From: Dyella subtropica
GTDB taxonomy: Bacteria > Pseudomonadota > Gammaproteobacteria > Xanthomonadales > Rhodanobacteraceae
DNA: 64,000 bases
Direction: 5' to 3'
NCBI RefSeq assembly: GCF_026283965.1
Contig: NZ_JAPDPD010000010.1
Location: 62,001-126,000 of the forward strand
Under the pieces are notes generated by a model. The model was not told the DNA's origin and did not search any database. It saw only the letters and a program-made list of their open reading frames with translations. Below are positions 1 to 8,642 of this stretch, piece after piece. The translations under genes and the position numbers were made by a program. Position 1 is the first letter of the stretch. The number at the start of each line of letters is the position of its first letter.

Positions 1-349
1 AAATCACGCCGACGACCCGGTTGTCGCTGACCACCGGCAGATGACGGATGCGGCTGTCGGTACACAGGCGCATGCAGTCGAGCACATCCGTGTCCGGGCT
101 GACGGTGAGAGCGGGACTGCTCATGATTTCCGACACCGCCGTCTGGGCTGAAGAGCGTCCCTGCAGAATCACTTTGCGAGCGTAATCGCGTTCGGAAACG
201 ATACCGACCAGTTGCTCGCCGCGCATCACCAGCAGGGCGCCGACGCGCCGTTCTGCCATACGCTTGATCGCATCGAGCACCTGCGCTTCCGGTGCGATGC
301 TGAAGATCTGACTGCCCTTGCCTTGAAGCAAATGCTTGACCTGATGCAT
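1..349 (-). CDS. CBS-domain protein, C-terminus beyond the window edge
   Basis: The frame starts at ATG 349-347, preceded seven bases upstream by GGAGG on the minus strand, and runs off the left edge, so about 116 residues are seen. It has the two-repeat layout of a small stand-alone CBS protein: the first CBS motif reads through 'RRVGALLVM' and 'LVGIVSERDYAR', followed by a linker and a second repeat with 'RIRHLPVV'. Such proteins usually bind adenine nucleotides and regulate a partner or sense energy state; the target here is unknown. Family identity is clear, specific role is not. Confidence 0.85.
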   Translation of the reverse strand, partial: MHQVKHLLQGKGSQIFSIAPEAQVLDAIKRMAERRVGALLVMRGEQLVGIVSERDYARKVILQGRSSAQTAVSEIMSSPALTVSPDTDVLDCMRLCTDSRIRHLPVVSDNRVVGVI

Positions 350-539
350 GCCTGAGCCTCCGGGGTTACCGTGGACGGTCGCCTGATCGCCAGTCTAGCG
401 CCACCGCGCAATGGAGGTGTAGCGCCCGTGTGAAGTCGAGCCAGGGGGTGTTTCCGCTGCTCCGACACTGTGGCGAGAAGTGCTCAATCTGCCTTCCGCG
501 GAGGATGCTGTTCTTCGGTGAAATGCAGCGGCCGTTGCT

Positions 540-1283
540 TCATCGCTGGCGGCGCACCTGCGAGGACGGGGCGGAGCCTTGCAGATAGCCGGGCCCACCC
601 AGCTGTCCCATTTGCTGCTGGATCCAGTTTGCACGACTCAGCACGTAAGGGCTTGGCCGATCGACCTTGAAGCGCCGTGGGCTAGGCAGCACGGCGGCCA
701 GTCGCGCTGCCTGCGCTGCGCTCAGGCGCGAGGGCGGCATGCGGAAGAACACGTCGCTGGCTGCGCCAACGCCATAGATGCCGTCGCCCAACTCAGCGAC
801 GTTCATATACACCTCGAGGATGCGCTGCTTGGGCCAGGTGAGCTCGATCAGCACGGTAAAATACGCCTCCAGGCCCTTGCGCACGAAGCTGCGGCCGTTC
901 CACAGGAAGAGATTTTTGGCGGTCTGCTGGCTGATGGTGCTGGCGCCGCGCAGCCGCTTGCCGTCATCCGCGGCATCCATCGCGTCCTGGATGGAATCGA
1001 AGTCGAAGCCATGATGGAACGGGAATTTCTGGTCCTCCCCGGCCACCATGGCCATCGGCACATAAGGCGACACCTGCGGCCAGGGCACCCAGCGATGACG
1101 TAGCTGGAAGTTCTTCTCGCCATGGATCCATGCGCCCAGCTGGCGTTCCATCATCACCGCCGAGGTCCAGGGCGGCACGAAGCGCAGCACCAGAACGATC
1201 AGCCAGCTCAGGGCGACCCAGGCCAACACAAGGATGGCGAGCGAACGCAGCAGGCGAGCGAACAATGGGCGTCGTTGGAGCAT
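540..1283 (-). CDS. mtgA: Monofunctional biosynthetic peptidoglycan transglycosylase
   Basis: A glycosyltransferase family 51 enzyme of 247 residues that polymerises lipid II into glycan strands at the periplasmic face of the inner membrane. The N-terminus carries one membrane helix (LAILVLAWVALSWLIVLVL). The GT51 signature is complete: 'EDQKFPFHHGFD' with the catalytic Glu, and 'GASTISQQTAKNLFLW'. 'YMNVAELGDGIYG' is the third conserved block. There is no transpeptidase domain, which separates MtgA from class A penicillin-binding proteins. The open frame continues upstream for 85 codons, but family length (about 240) and the membrane helix place the start at ATG 1283. No good ribosome-binding site is visible. 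Confidence 0.93.
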   Translation of the reverse strand: MLQRRPLFARLLRSLAILVLAWVALSWLIVLVLRFVPPWTSAVMMERQLGAWIHGEKNFQLRHRWVPWPQVSPYVPMAMVAGEDQKFPFHHGFDFDSIQDAMDAADDGKRLRGASTISQQTAKNLFLWNGRSFVRKGLEAYFTVLIELTWPKQRILEVYMNVAELGDGIYGVGAASDVFFRMPPSRLSAAQAARLAAVLPSPRRFKVDRPSPYVLSRANWIQQQMGQLGGPGYLQGSAPSSQVRRQR

Positions 1284-1505
1284 GGCGGCGCAGGCGGTAA
1301 GGTCGCGGCAGTATAAGTGGCTGGCCCACAGCGATGGCTGCTGCCATGCCCGGCGAGGATTGGCATAAAATTCCTCTCTCCATCGCCGTCTGTGCGCAGA
1401 CCGCACAGTCGGGGGCACCTCCGAGACCGCGATCGCCGCCCAGCGGCTTGCGTCTGCGCCCTGGCGCCCCCATAAATCGCGCCTTGTCCAGAGAGGTTGA
1501 GTTCC

Positions 1506-2402
1506 GTGGAAACTGTGCTTGTCGAAGACGTGCTGCATCGCTTTCTGCTGGAACGCGCCGGTGTGCGCGGCGTGCTGGTGCGGCTTGGAGCGGCATGGCG
1601 TGAAGTGGCTGGCCGTGCCAGCTATCCACCCGCGCTGCGCTCGTTGCTCGGCGAGGCGTTGACGGCCAGTGCATTGTTGACCGGCAACATCAAGCTGGAA
1701 GGCACTTTGTCGATCGAGCTGAAGAGCAGCGGCGCACTGCGCCTGTTGTTCGCCGAGTGCACCGACCAGGGGCGTTTACGCGGTCTCGCTCGCTGGAGCG
1801 ACCCGCTGCCCGAATCGCTGGAGCTGGTGCAGCTGCCCGACGCCATCATGGCCATCACCATTGGCAACCCCGAACGCGGGCAACGCTATCAGGGTCTGGT
1901 GGATTTGCAGCATCCCGATCTTTTCGGTGCGCTGGAAAACTATTTCAGCCAGTCCGAGCAGTTGCCGGCCAAGATCCTGCTGGCGGCCGATGGTGAGCAC
2001 GCCGTGGGGCTGATGCTGCAGCGCCTGCCGGGCGAAGGTGGTTACGACGCGGTGCACGATGAGGATGCGTGGACCCGCATCCTGCATCTCGCTGCCACGC
2101 TGGGCCAGGAGGAAATGCTGGCAACGCCACCGGAACAGCTGCTGTACCGGCTGTTTCATGAGGAGTCGGTGCGCCTGTTCGAGCCGCGATCGCTGGCTTT
2201 CGGCTGCAGCTGCACGCGCGAGCGCGTGGAGGCGGTGCTGCGTTCGCTCGGCCGCGACGAAGTGGAAGCCGCGCTAGAGGCGAACGAAGGTGAGATCGAG
2301 GTGATCTGTGAGTTCTGCGCGCAGCGCTACACCTTCGATCGCATCGACGCGGAGCATCTGCTGAGCCATTCCGCCGTGAGTGCGCCCGATACGGCGCAGT
2401 AA
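1506..2402 (+). CDS. hslO: Hsp33 redox-regulated holdase chaperone
   Basis: A cytoplasmic chaperone activated by oxidation, 298 residues. The C-terminal zinc switch is present as CSC followed about 30 residues later by CEFC, the four Cys ligands that release zinc and form disulfides under oxidative stress. The N-terminal part has the family's 'ALLTGNIKLEGTLSIEL' strand region. I chose GTG 1506 because GAGAGG (1491-1496) sits nine bases before it; an in-frame TTG at 1497 would leave no spacing. It is divergent from mtgA, and the 222 bases between the two starts must hold both promoters. Confidence 0.95.
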   Translation: METVLVEDVLHRFLLERAGVRGVLVRLGAAWREVAGRASYPPALRSLLGEALTASALLTGNIKLEGTLSIELKSSGALRLLFAECTDQGRLRGLARWSDPLPESLELVQLPDAIMAITIGNPERGQRYQGLVDLQHPDLFGALENYFSQSEQLPAKILLAADGEHAVGLMLQRLPGEGGYDAVHDEDAWTRILHLAATLGQEEMLATPPEQLLYRLFHEESVRLFEPRSLAFGCSCTRERVEAVLRSLGRDEVEAALEANEGEIEVICEFCAQRYTFDRIDAEHLLSHSAVSAPDTAQ

Positions 2403-2433
2403 TCACGGAAGTGTAGGCGGGTTCAGAGCATCC

Positions 2434-5337
2434 CTAAGGCAGCGCGAAATGATATTCGCGCTGCAGCCATACATCGGCCGCTCTCGGTATGGCGAACAGG
2501 AAGCCCTGGCCGTAGCGGCAGCCGACACGCAGCAGCGCATCACGCTGGGCCTCTTCTTCGATGCCTTCGGCAATGACCTGCATCTGCAGCGAATCGGCCA
2601 GCACCTGGATCGCGCGCACCACGGCCAGGCTGTGGCTGCCTTCGCGCGGGAGTTCGGTGATGAACGAGCGGTCCACCTTCAGCGTGCCGATCGGGTATTG
2701 GTGCAGGTAGCTCAGCGATGAATAGCCGGTGCCGAAGTCGTCCAGCGCGATACCGACGCCATGCGCGCGCAGCGTGTCGAGGATGCGCTTCACCTGCAAG
2801 GCGTTTTCCAGCAGCGCACGCTCGGTGACCTCAATGCGCAGGCAGTGCGGCGGCAGACGGTGGGCCTCGAGCAAGTCGAGCAAGCGGCGATCAAGGTCCG
2901 CCGAGCGGAAGTGCCGGCCGGAGACGTTGATGCTGACGAAGCCATCGGCACCCGCCAATGCTTCTGCCTGTGCGCAGACTTGGTCGAAGATCTGCCAGTC
3001 GATGCTTTCGGAACACCCGCTTTCTTCCGCCACCGCAAGAAAATCGCTTGGCGTCAGCAGGCCGCGGTCTGGATGGCGCCAGCGCAGCAGTGCTTCGTAA
3101 CCCACGGTCTGGCCGTCTTCCAGCGACACGATGGGTTGATAGAACGGCACGAATTCGTTGCGGCTCAGCGCACGGCGCAGGTCGCCTTCCATTTCCAGCA
3201 AGGACAGCGCTTCACGGCGCAGGCGGTCGTCGAACACTGCGGCGCGGTGGCGGCCTTCGTCTTTGGCGCGGTACATCGCAGCGTCTGCGTCGCGCAGCAG
3301 TTCTTCCGGGCGCTGGTAGTGCGGGCCGGGCAGCGCGATACCGATGGAGGCGGAGGTGAAGATCTCTTTGGCACCGAGACGGAACGGCGTCTGCAGCTCG
3401 GAAATGATGCGTTCGGCGATCAACAGCGCCATCTTCGAATCGGTAATGCCCTCGGCCAGCACGGCGAACTCGTCGCCACCCAGGCGCGCGACCACGTCGC
3501 GGGTCTTCAGGCAGGCCCGGATACGGCCACCGACCTGGAACAGCAGATCGTCGCCGACCAGGTGGCCGACCGAATCATTGATGACCTTGAAGCGGTCCAG
3601 ATCGATGAACAGTACGGCGAACATGTCCTGCGCATTGCCGTGGTAGCGCTGCAGCGCCTGTTCGAGACGCTGCAGCAGCAGGGTGCGATTGGGCAGGCCG
3701 GTGAGCGAGTCGTGCAGGGTTTCGTATTTCAAGCGGCGCTCGACGCGCTCGCGTTCGGCGATCTGTTCGCGCAGGTCGCGGTTGGCCAGCGCCAGAGCAC
3801 GGGTGCGCTCGGTAACGCGGCGCTCGAGGCCAGCGTAAGCCTGCTTCAGTGATTCGGTGGTGTGCTTGCGCTGCAGTGCGTTGGCCACGTGGTAGCTGAC
3901 GAAGGTCAGCAGCTCCTGGTCGCGCACATCGTAGGTGTGTTCGGGCGAATAGCTCTGCACGGCGAGCACACCCATGGCGCGTTCGCCCCAGATCAGTGGC
4001 ACGCCCAGCCAGCAGATGGAGCGCGAACCGTACTGGCCGATTTCGCCTATCCGGCACAGGCGGTCGACATCCTCTGGTGCAGCCAGTAGCGGTTTGCCAT
4101 GGCGTAGCACGTATTCGGTCAGGCCTCGGCCGTGCGAGCGGGGCAGGCGCACCGTATCGAACTCGTCCACCGAATAGGGGAAGGTGAGCTGGTTGGGTTC
4201 TTCGTCGAGCAGCGCGATGTAGAAATTGCGCGCGTACAGCAAACCGCCGATGACGCGATGCACGGCTGCGTAGAAGTTCTCCAGACTCTCCGAGGCATTG
4301 GCCAGTTCGGCGATGCGGAACAGCGCAGCCTGCAGGCGTTCCCCGCGTTGACGCTGCAGCACCTGCTGGCGCAACACGCGGTTGGCCTCGCGCAGCGCGG
4401 CGGTGCGGCTGGTGACGCGGCGTTCCAGCTCGGCATGGGCTTCGCGGCGCTCCAGCGCCGTCTGCACGTGCTTGGCTACGTAGCTCAGCAGTTCGCGGTC
4501 GTGCTGGGTGTAGTGGGTGTCTTCGCGATAGCTCTGCATCACAATGCCGCCGACCACGCGGCCGTCACGTAGCAGCGGCACGCCCAGCCAATGCTCGCAG
4601 ACGGGTCCAAGCAGTACGAACTGGCCATTGAACTGACGCGCCAGCTCATCGACCGAGCCCATGACGGCCTGGCCGCTTTGCAGCAGATTCCAGGTGAGGC
4701 TGTGGCGCATCTCTTGCAGCGGCACGCTCTGCTCGGGCAAGGGCGGGTCCTTGTCCTCTGTGTCTACGTAGTATGGAAAGCGCACGCTGTCAGTGGCGGC
4801 GTCATACAACGCGATGTAGAAGTTCTCTGCGTACATCAAGCTGCCGAGGATGGTATGCAGCGAATGCATCATCTCGGCCATGTTGTGTTCGGTGCTGGCC
4901 TGGTCGGCGATCGCATACAGCGCGCGCTGCAGGCGTTCGGCCAGGGCCAGCCGGGAGATGGCTTCGTACAGGCGCGAGGTTTCGGCCAATTGCCGCAAGC
5001 GCGAGGAGGCCAGCCGGCCGAGCCAGGCGAGCTGGTCGCGCAGATGGTCCGGCAACGGGTTGCTTGGCAATGGCAGGACCAGCATGCGCAGGCCCTGGGG
5101 GTCTTCGGCCAGGTCCAGGTGCTCCGGAAGGTCCGGGTCGGGTGCGGGCGAGTTCTCCAGCAGGCGCCAGCGCAGCGTTCCCTGGATGCCCAGGGCACCG
5201 ATCGCAGTCTCACAGGCCGCTTGGATGCTCGCGGCGTCGGTCGCCCGGAACAAACCTTCCACAGCCGTATGCAACGCCGCCGTGTTCTCGTCTGCGGGCA
5301 GGGGCATAAGGGCGCTGCTGGTGGGTGCTGAACTCAT
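2434..5337 (-). CDS. GAF-GAF-GGDEF-EAL cyclic-di-GMP signalling protein
   Basis: A 967-residue soluble protein that should make and/or break cyclic-di-GMP. Two GAF sensor domains (roughly residues 130-290 and 335-485) share the sequence pattern 'YAxNFYIALxD', so they look like an internal duplication, and each is followed by a coiled coil ('ERRVTSRTAALREANR', 'ERRVTERTRALALANR'). GGDEF lies at 620-624 with an intact active-site motif; the inhibitory RxxD site is KTRD, so its Arg is lost. The EAL domain is intact: EALLRW at 748, 'EVTERALLEN', 'DDFGTGYSSLSYL', 'VIAEGIEEE'. It has no membrane segment, so the ligand is probably cytoplasmic. The start at 5337 is a choice; the frame is open 38 codons further. 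Confidence 0.93.
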   Translation of the reverse strand: MSSAPTSSALMPLPADENTAALHTAVEGLFRATDAASIQAACETAIGALGIQGTLRWRLLENSPAPDPDLPEHLDLAEDPQGLRMLVLPLPSNPLPDHLRDQLAWLGRLASSRLRQLAETSRLYEAISRLALAERLQRALYAIADQASTEHNMAEMMHSLHTILGSLMYAENFYIALYDAATDSVRFPYYVDTEDKDPPLPEQSVPLQEMRHSLTWNLLQSGQAVMGSVDELARQFNGQFVLLGPVCEHWLGVPLLRDGRVVGGIVMQSYREDTHYTQHDRELLSYVAKHVQTALERREAHAELERRVTSRTAALREANRVLRQQVLQRQRGERLQAALFRIAELANASESLENFYAAVHRVIGGLLYARNFYIALLDEEPNQLTFPYSVDEFDTVRLPRSHGRGLTEYVLRHGKPLLAAPEDVDRLCRIGEIGQYGSRSICWLGVPLIWGERAMGVLAVQSYSPEHTYDVRDQELLTFVSYHVANALQRKHTTESLKQAYAGLERRVTERTRALALANRDLREQIAERERVERRLKYETLHDSLTGLPNRTLLLQRLEQALQRYHGNAQDMFAVLFIDLDRFKVINDSVGHLVGDDLLFQVGGRIRACLKTRDVVARLGGDEFAVLAEGITDSKMALLIAERIISELQTPFRLGAKEIFTSASIGIALPGPHYQRPEELLRDADAAMYRAKDEGRHRAAVFDDRLRREALSLLEMEGDLRRALSRNEFVPFYQPIVSLEDGQTVGYEALLRWRHPDRGLLTPSDFLAVAEESGCSESIDWQIFDQVCAQAEALAGADGFVSINVSGRHFRSADLDRRLLDLLEAHRLPPHCLRIEVTERALLENALQVKRILDTLRAHGVGIALDDFGTGYSSLSYLHQYPIGTLKVDRSFITELPREGSHSLAVVRAIQVLADSLQMQVIAEGIEEEAQRDALLRVGCRYGQGFLFAIPRAADVWLQREYHFALP

Positions 5338-5492
5338 CCGGCGCGAACCGGTCCATGCGTGGTTGAGATGCGCCTTTATATCGCCTCTATTCAGAATTGT
5401 CGCTGCAGAAAAGTCACCCACCCCGTCATGGGCAACCTGATGTGGGCCCATTCCATGCCGTTCTGCGGGTTAGATCACTGAAATAAAGGGCA

Positions 5493-5520
5493 TTACCAGG
5501 GTGTTAGTAAAAAGTAAAAT
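5493..5520 (+). promoter_or_regulatory. Candidate sigma-70 promoter for the exported protein at 5599
   Basis: An AT-rich patch in a GC-rich setting holds TTACCA (5493-5498), a 16-base spacer and TAAAAT (5515-5520), with transcription expected near 5527. It lies between the divergent GGDEF-EAL gene and the exported protein and points toward the latter. The -35 match is only moderate. Confidence 0.35.
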
Positions 5521-5598
5521 ATGGTAAGCTTTGGCCTGTCCGAAACCCGCGGGGAGCGGGTACTGGCCTTATTTGACGGAACTCTCGGTCTCATCTTC

Positions 5599-6516
5599 AT
5601 GCGACGCTTACTGCTATCCATGCCGATCCTGCTGATGCCGCTTGTCGCGGCAGGGCAGTCGTTGGCTGGCGATACGCATGAGTTGGCCAACCGCCTGTTG
5701 ATGCAGAAGCCCGATCAGGTAGTTCAGTTGGGGCCCGATGCCGGGATGCCGCTATGGCGTGGCAGCGACGGCCGCTGGCTTGCGCTGAAGGTCGACAGTG
5801 GCAATTTCGCAGCCGCCCAGCGCAACGATGCGCCATTGCAGTTCAGTGTGATCGATGCATCGCGTGCGATGTCCACTGACCTGACCTACGGGCTCGGGCC
5901 CAATTTGCAGGCGCACGTTGGCGTCAGCGAGCACAGCTGGATCAACAACCGTGCGCCGCGTGTGATCGGCAGCGAAATCGGCGCGACCTACAACAGCGGC
6001 CGCTATAGCGTGGGTCTCAGCGTGGGCGCCAACAGCACGCCTAATGCAGCCGTTTTGCCGCGGCTGCTCCCCGGTGCCGCCCCAGGCGTCAACGGTTTGT
6101 CCGGTTTCGACAGCAGCGCGCAGCTCAACGCGCGTGGCCGCCTGGCGCTGGACAGCAAGAGCGGCATTGATCTTGGTGCCAGCGTGGGCCGTGTTCGTCT
6201 GCTGCCGGGCAATCTGCTGGGCGTCAATACGCTGGACCAGAAGGCCATCAGTTTCGGGGTCGACCGTGGCCCACTGAGCGGCGGTGTGGTGGGGCGCGTA
6301 ATGCAGCCGACCGTCGGCATCCCCGGTTCCGGCCTCAATGCGGATCGCCGCTGGAGCAGCATCGATCTCGGCGTCACCTGGCGTCTGCCGTGGCAGGGCG
6401 AGCTGAGTATTGGTGCGCAAAATGTGTGGTCGTCCGGTAATGCGGTGAGCACGCCGGCGGGTCCGGAGCCGGATCAATCGCGCACGCCCTACGTGCAATA
6501 TCACCAGGATCTTTGA
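5599..6516 (+). CDS. Exported protein of unknown function, probably outer-membrane associated
   Basis: A 305-residue protein with a typical signal peptide (MRRLLLSMPILLMPLVAAGQ, cleavage near 'AAG-QSLAG'). I do not recognise a family. The mature part is rich in Gly, Ser, Asn and alternating polar/hydrophobic residues ('YSVGLSVGAN', 'RWSSIDLGVTWRLPW', 'ELSIGAQNVW'), the amphipathic pattern of membrane beta-strands, so a small beta-barrel is plausible. The frame is open from 5521, but the signal peptide fixes the likely start at 5599. A perfect hairpin terminator follows 17 bases after the stop. The adjacent divergent cyclic-di-GMP gene could be a functional partner, but nothing in the sequence proves it. 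Confidence 0.75.
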   Translation: MRRLLLSMPILLMPLVAAGQSLAGDTHELANRLLMQKPDQVVQLGPDAGMPLWRGSDGRWLALKVDSGNFAAAQRNDAPLQFSVIDASRAMSTDLTYGLGPNLQAHVGVSEHSWINNRAPRVIGSEIGATYNSGRYSVGLSVGANSTPNAAVLPRLLPGAAPGVNGLSGFDSSAQLNARGRLALDSKSGIDLGASVGRVRLLPGNLLGVNTLDQKAISFGVDRGPLSGGVVGRVMQPTVGIPGSGLNADRRWSSIDLGVTWRLPWQGELSIGAQNVWSSGNAVSTPAGPEPDQSRTPYVQYHQDL

Positions 6517-6533
6517 GATCCCACGGATTCAAC

Positions 6534-6570
6534 AAAAACGCCGTCGCTTTGCGACGGCGTTTTTGTTTGT
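6534..6570. terminator. Bidirectional rho-independent terminator
   Basis: A perfect 14-bp stem (6534-6547 with 6551-6564) has a three-base TTT loop, an A-run on one side and a T-run on the other. It lies between two convergent genes, the exported protein (ends 6516) and the DUF4097 gene (ends 6610), and can end transcription from both. Confidence 0.92.
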
Positions 6571-6609
6571 ACGGCGACCACCCAGTTTCTTAGAACGATC
6601 GCCAGATGC

Positions 6610-7512
6610 TCAGTCCTGCTTGCGAATGCGCAGGTCGCCGCTGAAGGTTTCGATGTTGACCTTGCTGCCACCACCACCAGCGGTGGTATTGAGTTCCGAG
6701 CCCGGGCCGTCCTCCACCTTTTTTGGTGTGCCGAAATCGCTGCGCAAGTCGCCGCTAAAAGTGTTGGCGTGGATGACGGCGGAAAGGCTGCCTGGCACCT
6801 GCAGTTGCACGTCGCCGCTCATGCTGTCGACGTCCATACGGCCTCCCGCGGCCATGCCGCCGGACAGCTGCACATCACCCGAAACCGTACTGAGGTTCAG
6901 GTGCCTCCAGGGGCCGCCACTGACGCGGAGGCGGCCGGACACTGTCTGCAACTCTGCCTCGTTACCGACGGCGGGTGCGAGGATGTCGCCGCTCACCGTC
7001 TGCAGATTGACCTTCTCGGCATGGCCGGCGAGCTCGACACTGCCACTAACGCTTTCTGCCTCGACCGAGGGCGAGCGTGCATTGACCCGAACCTTGCCGC
7101 TTACCGAATTCACCTTGATCCGGCCGCCGTCGATGCCGTCGATACTGATCGGGGCACTCACGACTTCGACGTCGAGCGAGGCGCCTTTGGGTACGCGCAC
7201 ATCCAGGGTGCTGTTGCCCATGGCAGTATCGCTGTTCCAGTTGAACCAGCCGGATTTGCCCAGCGGCTCCACCTTGATCGAAAGGTTGCTGTTGGTGCCT
7301 TCGATGCTCAGCGGTCTGGTGCCGTCGCCGAGTCGTCCGCTGACCTGCACTTGATTACGATCCCAGGCGGTGACCGTGACCGCGCCTTTGACGTTGCTGA
7401 TATCCAGGCGCACGTTTGGGCTGGCATCGTGGCTAAGGTTGATGGGCGTATCGGCCAGGGCCTGGCCGATCGACAAGGCCAGCAGGAGAGGGACGTAGCG
7501 TGCGGTTTTCAT
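6610..7512 (-). CDS. DUF4097-family exported beta-helix-like protein
   Basis: A 300-residue protein with a signal peptide (MKTARYVPLLLALSIGQALA) and a mature part built of short repeated strands with the recurring motif V-S-G-x-[VL] ('VSGKVRVN', 'VSGSVELA', 'VSGDILAP', 'VSGRLRVS', 'VSGDVQLS', 'FSGDLRI'). This is the DUF4097 (adhesin-like) pattern, predicted to form a right-handed beta-solenoid. Biochemical function is unknown. It has a good ribosome-binding site (GGAG before ATG 7512) and is the last gene of an operon after the sigma factor and its membrane partner, which suggests a cell-envelope output of that regulatory pair. Confidence 0.85.
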   Translation of the reverse strand: MKTARYVPLLLALSIGQALADTPINLSHDASPNVRLDISNVKGAVTVTAWDRNQVQVSGRLGDGTRPLSIEGTNSNLSIKVEPLGKSGWFNWNSDTAMGNSTLDVRVPKGASLDVEVVSAPISIDGIDGGRIKVNSVSGKVRVNARSPSVEAESVSGSVELAGHAEKVNLQTVSGDILAPAVGNEAELQTVSGRLRVSGGPWRHLNLSTVSGDVQLSGGMAAGGRMDVDSMSGDVQLQVPGSLSAVIHANTFSGDLRSDFGTPKKVEDGPGSELNTTAGGGGSKVNIETFSGDLRIRKQD

Positions 7513-7529
7513 GAGTGTGCTCCGGTGAC

Positions 7530-7970
7530 TCAGCCTGCCTGGTGTTCCATCTGACGCAGCTGCGATTGACGTTTTTCGGTGCGGTCGAGCAATCGCTGTA
7601 GTGCGGGCGAATGGGGAGCTTGCTCAATGGCCTGCTGCAATTCCATGCGCGCTGCATCCAGCTCCACCGCCGCGCCAGCCAGGCGCGGATCGGTGGGCTT
7701 CCAGCGGTCGACGCCATGGGCGTCGGTGAGTGGCGTGGACGATGTCTCCACCTGCTGCAGGCGCGTGTTGAGGCTGCCGGCGAGTAGTGAAAGCCCGACA
7801 AAGCTGGCGGCAAGCAACCAGGCTTGCTTGCGCGATGCGCGCGCCGGTGGGGCTTTTGTCTCGGCGGCGTTGAACTCCAGGGCGGCGTCGATGCGCGGCC
7901 ACAGGTCGCGCCGCGGCGACACCGGTTCGCGCAGTGCACGCATCTGGCGGTGCCAATCGAGTTCGTTCAT
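7530..7970 (-). CDS. Membrane anti-sigma factor candidate
   Basis: A 146-residue protein with a cytoplasmic N-terminus, one membrane helix near residues 48-65 ('AWLLAASFVGLSLLAGSL') and a helical, Gln/Glu-rich C-terminus that would be periplasmic. Its ATG overlaps the stop of the ECF sigma gene (ATGA, 7967-7970), so the two are translationally coupled. This is the usual arrangement of an ECF sigma with its anti-sigma factor. There is no Cys-His zinc motif (ZAS), so it is not of the zinc-binding type. The assignment comes from topology and position, not from a recognised domain. Confidence 0.7.
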   Translation of the reverse strand: MNELDWHRQMRALREPVSPRRDLWPRIDAALEFNAAETKAPPARASRKQAWLLAASFVGLSLLAGSLNTRLQQVETSSTPLTDAHGVDRWKPTDPRLAGAAVELDAARMELQQAIEQAPHSPALQRLLDRTEKRQSQLRQMEHQAG

Positions 7971-8515
7971 GACGCTTCTCCTAAAACTTTGCGTAGCAAG
8001 CCGCGTGCGCGGTGCAGCTGTGCTTTCGACGAACCGACGGCCATGCCGAGCTCGGCACCGATGTCTTCGTGTCGCCAGCCTTCGACATCGTGCAGGATCA
8101 GGACGGCTCGGGCTCGCGGTGGCAAGCGCCCGATGGCACGTTCGAGTTCCTCGCGTTCGGCGGCGCAGAATGGAGTTTCGCCATGCTCGGGCAGGTCGTC
8201 TTCGTCCATGGTGCTCACCGGGTCGGAACCGCGGGAGCGGATGTCCATCAGCGCCACGTTTACTGCCAGGCGGTACAGCCAGGTGCCGAACGCGCTTTCG
8301 TGGCGAAACCCTGCCAGCTTTTGCCAGGCACGCACGAAGGCATCCTGGGTCAGGTCCTCGGCGCGCGCATGGTCGTAGCCGGCCAGCCGATAGACCGCAC
8401 CGTAGACGCGGTCCACATGTTGCCGGTAGAGCCGCTGGAAGGCGGACCGATCTCCGGCGGCGGCCGCGCGTACGTCATCCGCTTCGTCGGTCCCTACGAT
8501 CGGGGCGGGCGACAT
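7967..8515 (-). CDS. ECF-family RNA polymerase sigma factor
   Basis: About 182 residues with sigma region 2 ('AFQRLYRQHVDRVYGAVYRL', 'ARAEDLTQDAFVRAWQ', 'FGTWLYRLAVN') and region 4 ('LPPRARAVLILHDVEGWRHEDIGAEL', helix-turn-helix 'GMAVGSSKAQLHRAR'). Regions 1 and 3 are absent, as in sigma-70 group 4. The start at ATG 8515 has GGA nine bases upstream; another in-frame ATG at 8548 would add 11 residues and has no better ribosome-binding site. It is first in the sigma/anti-sigma/DUF4097 operon; I could not identify an autoregulatory promoter motif with confidence. Confidence 0.92.
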   Translation of the reverse strand: MSPAPIVGTDEADDVRAAAAGDRSAFQRLYRQHVDRVYGAVYRLAGYDHARAEDLTQDAFVRAWQKLAGFRHESAFGTWLYRLAVNVALMDIRSRGSDPVSTMDEDDLPEHGETPFCAAEREELERAIGRLPPRARAVLILHDVEGWRHEDIGAELGMAVGSSKAQLHRARGLLRKVLGEAS

Positions 8516-8599
8516 GTCGTTTCCGGTGGCGGGGCAGGCGCTGATCATCTTGCCAGCTTGGATGCGCGGTGGCGCGGCAAGGTTTAGATCGTGCGCGGA

Positions 8600-8633
8600 A
8601 AGAAGGGTGGCCGGACTATGACGGTCCGGCCAC
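8600..8633 (-). terminator. Probable terminator after pckG
   Basis: Nine base pairs (8607-8615 with 8625-8633, perfect) close a nine-base loop. Read on the minus strand the stem is followed by a pyrimidine run CCTTCTTTCC. It lies ten bases beyond the pckG stop. Confidence 0.55.
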
Positions 8634-8642
8634 TTGGGGATA

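Noticed and set aside
1284-1538. An 85-codon upstream extension of mtgA
   Set aside because: It would overlap hslO's start and promoter region and place a long Arg/Trp-rich segment before the membrane anchor, unlike the family.
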